Source: an uncultured Roseiarcus sp.
Lineage (GTDB): Bacteria > Pseudomonadota > Alphaproteobacteria > Rhizobiales > Beijerinckiaceae
DNA length: 32,627 nucleotides
Assembly (NCBI GenBank): GCA_945957375.1
Contig: CAMFKX010000025.1
Location: 1-32,627, forward strand
Direction of reading: 5' to 3'
Shown here in pieces: positions 7,371 through 15,264 of this stretch. The position numbers and the translations under genes are program-made. The notes beneath the pieces were generated by a model. That model was not told the origin of the DNA, did no database searches, and saw nothing but the letters and a program-made list of their open reading frames with translations. How positions within the stretch are numbered: the first letter of the stretch is position 1; every line of letters begins with the position of its first letter.

Positions 7371-7398
7371 ATCATCCTTCGACAAACTCAGGATGAGG
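7371..7398. repeat. Copy of the TCGAAGGATGA dispersed palindrome
   Basis: TCATCCT (7372-7378) and AGGATGA (7390-7396) enclose TCGACAAACTC. The same words recur as a large palindrome at 17382-17471 and in partial form at 31366-31495. A further fragment, GAGCCTGTCGAA, lies at about 7322-7333. It sits between two convergent genes and is probably a non-coding extragenic repeat. Confidence 0.65.
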
Positions 7399-7447
7399 TC
7401 ATTGCTCGACATGCCGTTCGCGTCGCCGGCTTGGCCAGCCGGCCGGG

Positions 7448-8074
7448 TCAGCCAAGCATCATCCGCGTGGCCTCGGCCAGCACCGCGCCGAGCGCGGCGT
7501 GCTGGTCGGGGGCGTAGTGGATGCCGTCGAGCGGCGAGCAGGCGATGAACTCGCCCGCCGCGACGAAGCCGATCCCGCGCTGCGCGGCGAGCGCCTGATA
7601 AAGCGCCGGCAGACGCAGCGCCTTTTCCGCGCCGCCCTCGAACATCTCGGCGTAGCCGGAGAGCGTCGCGAGCGGCGGCGGGGCGACGAGGAGGATGGCG
7701 GGCGGCGCTCCGCCGGGCCCGGCGGCGAGACCGAGCGCGCAATCGACGAGGCGCGCCGCGCCGGCGGCGATCTCTTCCGGCGTCGCCGCGAAACGCGCCT
7801 TCACGTCGTTGCAGCCGAGCGACAGGATGACGAGGTCGAGCGGAGCGTGGCTGCGCAGACAGGGCGCGAGATAGGCGAGGCCATTGCGCCCGTCCTCCTC
7901 AGGGTCGTCGAAGATCGTGGTGCGGCCGCACAGGCCCTCCTCAATCACGGTAAAGCCTGCCCCGAGCGCGTGCGCCATCACGCCGGGCCAGCGCACGCCG
8001 GCCGCCATGCGCGCGCCGTCGCCGGGCGAAAACCCCCAGGTGTTGGAATCGCCGAACGCCAGAACCACGGGCAT
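7448..8074 (-). CDS. SGNH/GDSL-family esterase
   Basis: 208 residues. All four SGNH blocks are visible: VLAFGDSNTWG with the nucleophile Ser10 (block I), the block II glycine in EEGLCGRTT, GCND (block III, VILSLGCNDVK), and DGIHY near the C-terminus with the catalytic Asp and His (block V). The GDSNTWG start and LCGRTT motif are typical of bacterial arylesterase/lysophospholipase-like hydrolases of about 210 residues. No signal peptide is seen, so it should act in the cytoplasm. Natural substrate unknown. It lies downstream of the DUF1003 gene on the same strand, but a 21-bp palindrome separates them, so it may be transcribed alone. Confidence 0.9.
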   Translation of the reverse strand: MPVVLAFGDSNTWGFSPGDGARMAAGVRWPGVMAHALGAGFTVIEEGLCGRTTIFDDPEEDGRNGLAYLAPCLRSHAPLDLVILSLGCNDVKARFAATPEEIAAGAARLVDCALGLAAGPGGAPPAILLVAPPPLATLSGYAEMFEGGAEKALRLPALYQALAAQRGIGFVAAGEFIACSPLDGIHYAPDQHAALGAVLAEATRMMLG

Positions 8075-8092
8075 CGCTCATCTCCGGATTTG

Positions 8093-8149
8093 TTCACCAC
8101 AAAGGACACGAAGAAGCACGAAGGCCTGCTTCGTGTCCTTTGTGGTGAA
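8093..8149. repeat. 21-bp perfect palindrome, TTCACCAC family
   Basis: The 21-base arm at 8093-8113, starting TTCACCACAAAGGACACG, is perfectly complementary to 8129-8149, with a 15-base loop. It lies 5 bases after the stop of the DUF1003 gene and could stop its transcription. Related elements occur at 15181-15242 and 21254-21334. Confidence 0.8.
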
Positions 8150-8154
8150 AGTCG

Positions 8155-8715
8155 TCAGGTCGGACCCGCGACCCGGCTGTGCACCTCGGCGGTCATCGTC
8201 TCGATCCGCTCGGCCAGCGTGCGCACCGTCTCGGTGAGTTCGGTGTTCTGCCTGAGCAGCTTCTCGACGGTCGCGGTCAGCGCGGTGTTCTGCTCGAGCA
8301 TCTCGATCATCAGTCCCGACTGCTTCTGCATCTGCTGCTGCCGCTCCTCGTTGACCGTGTGCAGCTCCTCGCGATGCTGAGCGTCGGCGAGGCTCATGAC
8401 CTTGTCGCGGTCGGCTTGGCGGGTCTGGGCGAGCAGGATCAGCGGCGCCGCGTAGGCCGCCTGAAGCGAGAAGGCGAGGTTGAGGAGGATGAACGGGTAA
8501 ATGTCGAAGGACGCCCAGCCGATCGCGTTCACCGCGATCCAGATGGCGACGATGATCGTCTGCGCGATGAGGAAGGTCGGCGTGCCGAAGAACCGCGCGA
8601 AGGACTCCGCCTTGAGCCCGAACCAGTCGTTGCCGAACACCGATTCCATATGCGCATAGGGAAGGTGGAAGCGCCGCACGCGCTCGGTGTTGCCTTGTGT
8701 CCTCAGAAGGTTCAT
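8155..8715 (-). CDS. DUF1003 membrane protein
   Basis: 186 residues from the ATG at 8715, preceded by CGGAGC; a longer frame reaching 8865 would add a stretch without family features. The DUF1003 core is visible from about residue 30: FGNDWFGLKAESFARFFGTP, then membrane segments at about 47-70 (FLIAQTIIVAIWIAVNAIGW) and 75-97 (YPFILLNLAFSLQAAYAAPL), followed by ILLAQTRQADRDK. The last 80 residues are a charged heptad-like coiled coil with repeated TALTATVEKLLRQNTELTETV units. DUF1003 proteins are inner-membrane proteins of unknown role, so nothing more is claimed. It is divergent from metY with a shared 286-bp upstream region. Confidence 0.87.
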   Translation of the reverse strand: MNLLRTQGNTERVRRFHLPYAHMESVFGNDWFGLKAESFARFFGTPTFLIAQTIIVAIWIAVNAIGWASFDIYPFILLNLAFSLQAAYAAPLILLAQTRQADRDKVMSLADAQHREELHTVNEERQQQMQKQSGLMIEMLEQNTALTATVEKLLRQNTELTETVRTLAERIETMTAEVHSRVAGPT

Positions 8716-8950
8716 GCGCTCGGCTCCGCGGCAAAGACGAAATACGCCTTTCGTTCCTCGCACGGCGACAATACAAGAGTGCGAACAGGTCGCGAAACCG
8801 AGATTTCGCGCGTAGCGGGAGGGATTGCCGAGCGGCCGTGGCTTCGCCTTGCGCGACACCTCCACGGCGACTATGGTCCAGAAAATCTACCAATTTGATG
8901 CAGGATAGGGATTGACCCACAGGCATCGGTTGGGAAAAGCGCCCGGATCG

Positions 8951-8996
8951 CTCGCGTCAACCGGACCGCTTCGCCAACATGACGCGAGGAAGAGGA
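8951..8996 (+). promoter_or_regulatory. Leader hairpin with possible pseudoknot at the metY ribosome binding site
   Basis: CTCGCGTCA (8951-8959) pairs perfectly with TGACGCGAG (8980-8988), leaving a 20-base loop. CTTC in the loop (8969-8972) can pair with GAAG (8989-8992), which is part of the purine-rich ribosome binding site GGAAGAGGA just before the metY ATG (9002). This is an H-type pseudoknot geometry. It lacks the conserved loop words of the SAM-II riboswitch as I remember them. The hairpin is seen; regulation is inferred. Confidence 0.45.
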
Positions 8997-9001
8997 ATTC
9001 C

Positions 9002-10288
9002 ATGTCTCAGAAGCCGGAAACGCTGGCGCTGCACGCCGGCTGGCGCGCCGATCCGACCACGGGCGCGGTCGCGGTGCCGATCTATCAGACGACCTCGTAC
9101 CAGTTTCAGAGCGCCGAGCACGCCGCGAACCTGTTCGCGCTGAAGGAGCTCGGCAACATCTACACCCGCATCATGAACCCGACCAACGACGTGCTCGAGA
9201 AGCGAGTCGCCGCGCTCGAAGGCGGCGTCGGGGCGCTGGCGCTGGCGAGCGGGCAGGCGGCCTCGGCGTTTGCGCTGCAGAACCTCGCCAAGGCCGGCGA
9301 CAACGTCGTCTCCTCGACCGACCTCTACGGCGGCACCTGGAATTTGTTCGCCAACACCCTCAAGGACCAGGGCATCGAGGTCCGGTTCGTCAGCCCCGAC
9401 GACCCGGAGAATTTCGCACGCGCCACCGACGACCGCACCCGCGCCTATTATGCCGAGACGCTGCCGAACCCGAAGCTGATCGCCTTCCCGATCGCGGAAG
9501 TGGCGGCGATCGGGCGCCGGTTCGGCATCCCGCTGATCGTCGACAACACCGCGGCGCCGCTGCTGACCCGGCCGTTCGACCACGGCGCTGCGGTGATCGT
9601 CTATTCCTCGACCAAATATCTCGGCGGCCACGGCACCTCGATCGGCGGCCTCCTGGTCGACAGCGGAACCTTCCCGTGGGAGGAGCACAAGGGCCGGCAG
9701 CCGGCGCTGAACACGCCCGATCCGAGCTATCACGGCGCGATATGGTCGGAGGCGGTGAAGCCGCTCGGCCCGATCGCCTACATCATCAAGGCGCGGGTGA
9801 CGCTCTTGCGCGACCTCGGCGCGGCGATGTCGCCGTTCAACGCCTTCCTGACGCTCCAGGGCGTCGAGACTCTACCGCTGCGCATCGAACGCCATTCGCA
9901 GAACGCCGCCGCCGTGGCCGGCTGGCTCGCCAAGCGTCCGGAGGTGACCAAGGTTATCCATCCGTCGCAGCAGGTCGGCGAAGCGCGCCGGCGCGCGGAA
10001 AAATACCTCAAAGGCGGCGAGGGCGGCCTGGTCGGTTTCGAGATCAAGGGCGGCAAGGAGGCCGGGCGCAAGTTCATCGACGCGCTCAAGCTCTTCTACC
10101 ATGTCGCTAATATCGGCGACGCGCGCTCGCTCGCGATCCATCCGGCGACCACCACGCACTCGCAGCTGTCCGCCGAGGACCAGCTTGCGACCGGCGTATC
10201 GGACGCCTACGTGCGCCTGTCGATCGGCATCGAGCACATCGACGACATCCTCGCCGATCTCGATCAAGCGCTGAGCGCGGCGGCGTAG
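9002..10288 (+). CDS. metY: O-acetylhomoserine sulfhydrylase / aminocarboxypropyltransferase
   Basis: 428 residues, typical for MetY. The N-terminus KPETLALHAGWRADPTTGAV followed by VPIYQTTSYQF is diagnostic of this Cys/Met-metabolism PLP enzyme family. Further motifs are YTRIMNPTNDVLEKRVAALEGG, LASGQAA, VDNTAAPLL and the PLP-lysine motif YSSTKYLGGHGTS, and the protein ends with SIGIEHIDDILADLDQAL. The cytoplasmic enzyme makes homocysteine (or methionine) from O-acetylhomoserine and sulfide or methanethiol. The ATG at 9002 follows GGAAGAGGA; the frame extends upstream to 8912, but that part has no family match and overlaps the leader hairpin. Expression may be controlled by that hairpin. Homocysteine made here would also accept methyl groups from the betaine pathway encoded downstream. 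Confidence 0.95.
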   Translation: MSQKPETLALHAGWRADPTTGAVAVPIYQTTSYQFQSAEHAANLFALKELGNIYTRIMNPTNDVLEKRVAALEGGVGALALASGQAASAFALQNLAKAGDNVVSSTDLYGGTWNLFANTLKDQGIEVRFVSPDDPENFARATDDRTRAYYAETLPNPKLIAFPIAEVAAIGRRFGIPLIVDNTAAPLLTRPFDHGAAVIVYSSTKYLGGHGTSIGGLLVDSGTFPWEEHKGRQPALNTPDPSYHGAIWSEAVKPLGPIAYIIKARVTLLRDLGAAMSPFNAFLTLQGVETLPLRIERHSQNAAAVAGWLAKRPEVTKVIHPSQQVGEARRRAEKYLKGGEGGLVGFEIKGGKEAGRKFIDALKLFYHVANIGDARSLAIHPATTTHSQLSAEDQLATGVSDAYVRLSIGIEHIDDILADLDQALSAAA

Positions 10289-10303
10289 TTCGCCGTTCCC
10301 CCG

Positions 10304-10323
10304 TCCCCGGCGAAGGCCGGGGA
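10304..10323 (+). terminator. GC-rich hairpin after metY
   Basis: TCCCCGGC (10304-10311) and GCCGGGGA (10316-10323) form a perfect 8-bp stem with a GAAG loop, and flanking C and G runs can lengthen it. It lies 15 bases after the metY stop and is a candidate terminator without a T-tract, or a palindromic repeat. Confidence 0.55.
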
Positions 10324-10357
10324 AGGGGGGCGCTGACCGCCGCCGAGCCTGGACCGC

Positions 10358-11071
10358 ATGCGCTTTATCGAATCCTTCGATCCCGACGCCCTGGTCAACA
10401 GCGCCGTCTGCTATGGCGCCGCCTTCGTCTTCGGCACCTTGATCGGCGCCGAGCGGCAGTACCGGCAGCGGTCGGCCGGCTTGCGCACCAATGCGCTGGT
10501 GGCGGTGGGCGCCGCGGCCTTCGTCGATTTCGGCATGATGGTCGGCGGCGCCGCATCGACCCAGGTGATGGCCTATGTCGTCTCCGGCATCGGCTTCCTC
10601 GGGGCCGTCGCGATCATGAAGGAGGGCGTCAACGTGCGCGGCCTCAACACCGCCGCGACCCTCTGGTGCTCGGCCGCCGTCGGCGCCGCTTCGGGCGCGG
10701 GCCTGGTGGTCGAATCGGCGCTGCTCACCGGCTTCGTCATCGCCGGCAACACGCTGCTCAGGCCGCTGGTCAACTGGATCGATCGCTTCCCGCTCAGCGA
10801 GGAGGCGGGCGAGGCGACCTACGAGGTCCGCCTTTCGGCGAGCCCGGGCGACGCCGACGCCATCCGCGCAGCGCTGATCGAGGCGCTGGAGGCGGCGAAA
10901 TACCCGGTCGCCGACGTCGAGACCGAGGCGCGCGGCGACGAGTCGGTCGAGATCGTGGCGACCCTCGTGCCGACCTCGGTGGTCGCGGCCGAACTGGATG
11001 CGGTCGTCGGCGCGCTCGAGAAGCGGCCCGGCGTCCTGCATGCGACCTGGGAAAGCGAGGTGCAGGCGTGA
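10358..11071 (+). CDS. MgtC/SapB-family membrane protein
   Basis: 237 residues. The N-terminal ~150 residues are the MgtC membrane domain with the motifs GTLIGAERQYRQRSAGLRTN and VGAAAFVDFG, then GIGFLGAVAIMKEG and VRGLNTAATLWCSAAVG, making about five membrane segments. The C-terminal ~90 residues (YEVRLSASPGDADAIRAALI onward) form a soluble ACT-like domain, as in longer MgtC proteins. MgtC proteins are linked to survival in low Mg2+ and to inhibition of the F-ATPase in Salmonella; the role here is not known. It is followed after 16 bases by an MFS transporter gene, so co-transcription is likely. The Asp in the membrane helix motif AAFVDFG is conserved in this family. Confidence 0.9.
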   Translation: MRFIESFDPDALVNSAVCYGAAFVFGTLIGAERQYRQRSAGLRTNALVAVGAAAFVDFGMMVGGAASTQVMAYVVSGIGFLGAVAIMKEGVNVRGLNTAATLWCSAAVGAASGAGLVVESALLTGFVIAGNTLLRPLVNWIDRFPLSEEAGEATYEVRLSASPGDADAIRAALIEALEAAKYPVADVETEARGDESVEIVATLVPTSVVAAELDAVVGALEKRPGVLHATWESEVQA

Positions 11072-11087
11072 CCCGGTTGCTTTTGCG

Positions 11088-12269
11088 ATGACCGAAGCGA
11101 ACACCGACGCCGTCCTGGAATTCGCCGAGGAGGGAAAGCGCCGGCGCGCCCGCGTGGGGGTGACGGCGATCTTCCTCTCCAACGGCCTTGCGATCGGCGC
11201 CTGGGCGGTCGCGATCCCGCAGGTAAAGACGCTGTTCGCCCTCAGCGACGGGGGCCTGTCGCTGATCCTGCTCGCCGCCGGGATCGGCGCGCTTGCGGCG
11301 ATGCCGATCGCCGGCGTGCTGCCGCCGCGGATCGGCGGCACTGGCCCGACGCTGCGCGTCACCGGCCCGCTCGCCGCCGTCGTGCTGGCGGCGCTGCCGG
11401 CGATGATCGTCCTGCCGGCGCCGACCGTCGCGCTCGCCCTCTGCGCCTTCCTGTTCGGCGTCGGCAACATCCTGGTCGACGTGCCGATGAACGCCCATGC
11501 GAGCGTGATCGAGCGAGCCTGGGGACAGGCGATCATGTCATCCTTTCACGCCGCCTGGAGCGCCGGCGGCCTCGTCGGCGCGGCGATCGGCGGGCTTCTG
11601 ATCAGCGGCGGGGCCTCGCCGGCGCTTCAACTCGGCCTCGAGGCGGCGCTGTGCGTCGCGCTCGCGCTGTGGGGGGCGTTGCGCATCGGCGTCGGCGACA
11701 AGCAGGCGCACGCGATGGCGTTCGCGATGCCGCACGGGAGACTGATCGCGCTCTCGGTCATCGCGCTGCTCGCGGTGTTCGCCGAAATGTCGGTGACCGA
11801 CTGGAGCGCGCTCTACCTTCGCAGCGATCTGGGAACCAGCGCCGGCGTCGCCTCGGGCGGCTACGCCGCCTACGCCTTCATGATGTTCCTCGGCCGAGCC
11901 TTCGGCGACGGCTTGGTGCGCCGCTGGGGCGCGCGGCGCGTGGTGATCGTCGGCGCGTTGGTGATCCTCGCCGGCGCGGCCCTCGCCGTCGGACTTGCGA
12001 CCCCGGCCGCCGCGGTGATCGGCTTCTGCCTGGTCGGGCTCGGCGTCGCCAACATGGTGCCGGCGGTGTTCAGCGCCAGCGCCCGGGCGGCGGCGTCGCC
12101 GTCGATGGGCGTGGCGATGGCGGCGTCGATGGCCTACGCTGCGGGCCTCGTCGGCCCGCCGCTGTTCGGCGCGATCGCCTCGGCCTCGAGCCTGCGGGCC
12201 GCCTTCGCCACCGTCGTCGCGGCGGCGGTGGCGATCACGGCGCTGGCGAAGCTTAGGATGGACCCCTGA
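11088..12269 (+). CDS. MFS transporter (YbjJ-like)
   Basis: 393 residues from the ATG at 11088, with an unusually poor ribosome binding site; an in-frame ATG at 11040 inside the mgtC gene is less likely. Twelve membrane segments can be traced. The motif VDVPMNAHASVIERAWGQAIM followed by SSFHAAWSAGGLVGAAIGG is characteristic of the YbjJ/FucP-like branch, as is EMSVTDWSALYLRSDLGTSAG at the start of the second half. The loop-8/9 motif GDGLVRRWGARRV is the MFS signature. Substrate unknown; YbjJ itself is poorly characterised. It is convergent with betA. Start choice is the weakest part of this call. Confidence 0.85.
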   Translation: MTEANTDAVLEFAEEGKRRRARVGVTAIFLSNGLAIGAWAVAIPQVKTLFALSDGGLSLILLAAGIGALAAMPIAGVLPPRIGGTGPTLRVTGPLAAVVLAALPAMIVLPAPTVALALCAFLFGVGNILVDVPMNAHASVIERAWGQAIMSSFHAAWSAGGLVGAAIGGLLISGGASPALQLGLEAALCVALALWGALRIGVGDKQAHAMAFAMPHGRLIALSVIALLAVFAEMSVTDWSALYLRSDLGTSAGVASGGYAAYAFMMFLGRAFGDGLVRRWGARRVVIVGALVILAGAALAVGLATPAAAVIGFCLVGLGVANMVPAVFSASARAAASPSMGVAMAASMAYAAGLVGPPLFGAIASASSLRAAFATVVAAAVAITALAKLRMDP

Positions 12270-12282
12270 GGCGCGGCGCCGC

Positions 12283-12340
12283 ATCGCGAGGCCCGTAGGG
12301 CGACGCGGCGGTCCAGGGGCCGCGGGGTGACGACGCCCCA
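12283..12340. repeat. Dispersed intergenic repeat between converging genes
   Basis: CATCGCGAGGCCCGTAGGGC followed by GACGCGGCGGTCCAGGGGCC resembles the widespread alphaproteobacterial CATTGCGAGGAGCGAAGCGACGxGGCAATCCAG intergenic repeat. It lies between the 3' ends of the MFS gene and betA. Recognised from memory, not from other copies in this window. Confidence 0.45.
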
Positions 12341-12361
12341 ACGCCGCGCCGCGGCGGCGCG

Positions 12362-14083
12362 CTACTCCGCGGGCACGGGCACAGGCGCCGCCGAGAGCGT
12401 CTCCTTCGCGGGCGACCGCCGCGTCGGCGCGTCGCCGGCGACGTAATAGGGCGCGTCGCTGCGGGCGAGCGCCGGGCGGCCGCGCAGGCTGTCGGCGATC
12501 TTCTCGGCCGTCATGATCGTGGGCGCGTTGAGGTTGCCGGTGACGATCAGCGGCATGATCGAGGCGTCGACCACGCGCAGCCCGTCGAGGCCGTGGACGC
12601 GGCCGCGGCCGTCCACCACCGCCATCGCATCCTCGCCCATCTTGCACGAGCCGGAGGGATGGTAGGCGGTCTCGCCGTGGGCGCGCACGAAGGCGTCGAG
12701 CTCGCGGTCGCTGCGCGCCTCGGCGCCCGGGCTGATCTCCCGGCCGCGAAAGCGGTCGAGCGGGCTTTGCGCGAAGATCTCGCGGGTGATCCGGATCGCG
12801 TCGCGGAACTCGCGCCAGTCCTGCTCGGTCGCCATGTAGTTGAACAGGACGCTCGGATGCGCGGAAGGGTCGCGCGAGGTCAGCCGGACCCGCCCGCGGC
12901 TCGGCGAGCGCATCGAGCCGACATGCGCCTGAAAGCCGTGCGCCTTCACCGCGTGGCTGCCGTCGTAGTTGATCGCCAGCGGCAGGAAGTGGTGCTGGAT
13001 GTTCGGCCAAGCGAATTCGCGGCTCGAGCGAATGAAGCCGCCCGCCTCGAAATGGTTGCTCGCCCCGGGACCCGTGCCCAGCACGAGCCACTCCGCGCCG
13101 ATCGCCGCCTGGTTCCAGGGCTTCAGCGCCCAGGCGAGCGACACCGGCTCCAGGCACTCGTGCTGCAGGTAGACTTCGAGATGGTCCTGCAGGTTCTCGC
13201 CGACGCCCGGCAGGTCGAGGAGGACGGGAATGTCGAGGCTGCGCAACAGGTCGCCTGGCCCGACGCCGGAACGCTGCAGGAGCTGGGGCGAGGCGATCGC
13301 GCCCGAGCACACGATCACCTCCGCCCGCGCATGGGCGACGATCGCGTGGCGCGCGCCGCCGCGGTGGTAGGCGACGCCGGTCGCGCGCTTGCCGTCGAAC
13401 AGGATGCGGTCGGTCAGCGCGTGGGTGACGATGGTCAGGTTCGGGCGGCCGCGCGCCTGATCGAGATAGCCGCGCGCCGTGCTCGAGCGGCGTCCCTGCG
13501 GGGTCACGGTCCGGTCCATCGGACCAAAACCCTCCTGCTGGTAGCCGTTGAGGTCCGGGTTGCGCGGGTAGCCGGCCTGGACGCCGGCTTCCACCATCGC
13601 CTCGAACAGCGGGTTGACGCCGGGCTTCGAGGTCGTGACGCTGACCGGCCCGTCGCCGCCGTGATAGCGATCGGGCCCCACGTCGCGCCGCTCGGCCTTG
13701 CGAAAGTAGGGCAGGCAGTCGGCGTAGCTCCAGTCTGCGAGCCCGGGACGCTCCGCCCAGCCGTCGTAGTCGAGCGCGTTGCCGCGGATGTAGCACATGC
13801 CGTTGATCAGCGAGGATCCGCCGAGCCCCTTGCCCCGGCCGCAGTCCATCCGCCGCCCGTCCATATGCGGCTCCGGATCGGTGCGATAGGCCCAGTTGTA
13901 GCGCCGGCCCTGCAGCGGCCAGGACAGCGCCGCCGGCATCTGGGTGCGGAAGTCGAAACGATAGTCGGGTCCGCCGGCCTCCAGCAGCAAGACGCGGACC
14001 TCCGCGTCCTCGGTCAGGCGGGTCGCCAGTACGTTGCCGGCCGAGCCGGCGCCCACGACGATATAATCGTATTCCTGCGCCAT
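12362..14083 (-). CDS. betA: Choline dehydrogenase (GMC oxidoreductase)
   Basis: 573 residues from the ATG at 14083. It opens with the FAD-binding motif [19 protein letters not shown] and LLLEAGG, then the GMC signature around [20 protein letters not shown] and the second signature [17 protein letters not shown]. The catalytic His lies in [10 protein letters not shown], and the C-terminus has the conserved [16 protein letters not shown]. coli BetA is 556 residues. The enzyme is membrane-associated and oxidises choline to betaine aldehyde, and can go on to glycine betaine. A good BetI-type operator lies 61-80 bases upstream. betI is 0.5 kb away on the other strand and choXWV follows, which strongly supports choline rather than another alcohol as substrate. 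betB is absent from this window. A longer frame to 14161 would run through the operator and is rejected. Confidence 0.93.
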   Translation of the reverse strand: MAQEYDYIVVGAGSAGNVLATRLTEDAEVRVLLLEAGGPDYRFDFRTQMPAALSWPLQGRRYNWAYRTDPEPHMDGRRMDCGRGKGLGGSSLINGMCYIRGNALDYDGWAERPGLADWSYADCLPYFRKAERRDVGPDRYHGGDGPVSVTTSKPGVNPLFEAMVEAGVQAGYPRNPDLNGYQQEGFGPMDRTVTPQGRRSSTARGYLDQARGRPNLTIVTHALTDRILFDGKRATGVAYHRGGARHAIVAHARAEVIVCSGAIASPQLLQRSGVGPGDLLRSLDIPVLLDLPGVGENLQDHLEVYLQHECLEPVSLAWALKPWNQAAIGAEWLVLGTGPGASNHFEAGGFIRSSREFAWPNIQHHFLPLAINYDGSHAVKAHGFQAHVGSMRSPSRGRVRLTSRDPSAHPSVLFNYMATEQDWREFRDAIRITREIFAQSPLDRFRGREISPGAEARSDRELDAFVRAHGETAYHPSGSCKMGEDAMAVVDGRGRVHGLDGLRVVDASIMPLIVTGNLNAPTIMTAEKIADSLRGRPALARSDAPYYVAGDAPTRRSPAKETLSAAPVPVPAE

Positions 14084-14143
14084 CGCCCGAAGGACCCGCC
14101 GACGAAAAGGGCGGCAGGATCTTTCCCGCCGCCGCGAATATGG

Positions 14144-14163
14144 GATTGAACGCACATTCAATC
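14144..14163 (-). promoter_or_regulatory. BetI operator upstream of betA
   Basis: A 7-bp inverted repeat, GATTGAA (14144-14150) and TTCAATC (14157-14163) around CGCACA, lies 61-80 bases before the betA start. ATTGAA-n6-TTCAAT resembles the known E. coli bet operator, whose right half is TTCAAT. BetI is encoded nearby, so choline-relieved repression of betA is the natural inference. The rest of the stretch to 14585 (about 420 bases) shows no gene; an AT-richer patch at 14475-14515 probably holds the betI promoter. Confidence 0.75.
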
Positions 14164-14585
14164 ACACTTTTCCGCCTCTGTCAGCAGCCGCGGCCGAGGG
14201 CGTCGAACCCGGGCGCGAATCGGGTCTTTTCAACGACTTGCACCGGGATTTCCGGGCGAATCGCGGCGCTCCGGACGGTCCGCGCCGATCGGGCGCCGCC
14301 CTCCGGGCGAGCCCGCTTCGTCGTCTCGGCATTGGAGCGGCGTCGCGCCAAGGCGCTCCGCCGTCACGCGCGCGCCTGCGCGAGCGCTTGGGCCGACTTC
14401 GGTCGCCGTCTTGGTCTTCCACCGCACGAAAAAGGCTCGCTTCCGCCGGGCGCAACTGCGCCGGCCCAATCGAATGATGGTAGCCAACAATTCGGTTTTT
14501 CACAACGAAATGTCACGCGCCGCATCTCTTGCCCGTGGCGCTCCCGTTTGTCTCCTGATCGGCGCCGGCCTATCGTGCGACGACC

Positions 14586-15179
14586 ATGAACGACGAAGCC
14601 GCCCGCCGCCGCCAGTTAATCGAAGCGACGATCGAGACCCTCGCGGACGTCGGCTTCAACGCCGCCTCGCTCAGCGAGATCGCGCGGCGGGCGAATGTCT
14701 CGACCGGCCTCTTCGCCCATTATTTCGGCGACAAGGACGGGCTGCTCGAAGCCACGCTGCGATCCATGGCGGCGCGCGTCGCCCGCTCGACCGCGGCGCG
14801 GCTGCGGGCGGCGGCGACGCCGCGCGCACGTCTCATGGCGGTGGCCGGGGCCGCGCTCGCCGATGAGGAGTTCGACCGGCGGACTGGCGCGGTCTGGCTC
14901 GCCTTCTGGGGCCAGATGACCCATTCGGAACGCTACCGTCGCGTCCAGCGCGTCTACGAGCGGCGCATGACCTCCAACCTGCGCCACGCCCTGCGCGGCC
15001 TTGTGCCCCCGGACCGGGTCGCGCCCTGCGCCGCGCTGATCGCGGCCGCGATCGATGGGCTATGGCTGCGCTCGCACGCCGCGCCCGGCGAGGACGTCGC
15101 CGACGCCGCCTCCGCCCGGGCGCTGATCGAGACGCTGATCGGGAGGCTGGTGGGCGAGGAGCGCGAAGCGAAGCTTTGA
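14586..15179 (+). CDS. betI: Choline-responsive TetR-family repressor BetI
   Basis: 197 residues, the usual BetI length. The N-terminal TetR helix-turn-helix is RRRQLIEATIETLADVGFNA, then SLSEIARRANVSTGLFAHYFGDKDGLLEATLRSM, with the YFxDKxGLxxATxR pattern of BetI. The C-terminal half keeps the family motifs VWLAFWGQMTHSERYRRVQR and AALIAAAIDGLWLRSHAAPGE. BetI represses the bet genes and is released by choline (or glycine betaine in some species). It is divergent from betA and separated by 0.5 kb; the operator next to betA is a likely target. In enterobacteria betI is the first gene of betIBA; here it stands alone, followed by a palindromic repeat, with choV convergent. Confidence 0.92.
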   Translation: MNDEAARRRQLIEATIETLADVGFNAASLSEIARRANVSTGLFAHYFGDKDGLLEATLRSMAARVARSTAARLRAAATPRARLMAVAGAALADEEFDRRTGAVWLAFWGQMTHSERYRRVQRVYERRMTSNLRHALRGLVPPDRVAPCAALIAAAIDGLWLRSHAAPGEDVADAASARALIETLIGRLVGEEREAKL

Positions 15180-15180
15180 A

Positions 15181-15242
15181 TTCACCACCAAGGACACAAA
15201 GGAACACCAAAGCCTCGTGCTCTTGGTGTTCTTTATGGTGAA
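15181..15242. repeat. TTCACCAC-family palindrome between betI and choV
   Basis: Outer arms TTCACCA (15181-15187) and TGGTGAA (15236-15242) and inner arms GAACACCAA (15202-15210) and TTGGTGTTC (15223-15231) form an interrupted hairpin. It begins right after the betI stop and ends 22 bases before the choV stop, so it may terminate both genes. It shares the word TTCACCACCAAGGACAC with the element at 21254. Confidence 0.75.
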
Positions 15243-15264
15243 GACCAAGCGGTCCCGGAAAGCT

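Noticed and set aside
8880-9001. Classical SAM-II riboswitch upstream of metY
   Set aside because: A hairpin is present, but the conserved loop and 3' words of SAM-II as I know them are not found, so the named class is not claimed.
11538-14165. An 875-residue minus-strand open frame over betA and the MFS gene
   Set aside because: It is a shifted frame of betA and antisense to the MFS gene; the composition is Arg/Ala/Pro-rich and no motif is present.
14162-14503. A 113-residue minus-strand frame between betA and betI
   Set aside because: It has no ribosome binding site or recognisable motif, is Arg-rich, and its end coincides with the BetI operator region.
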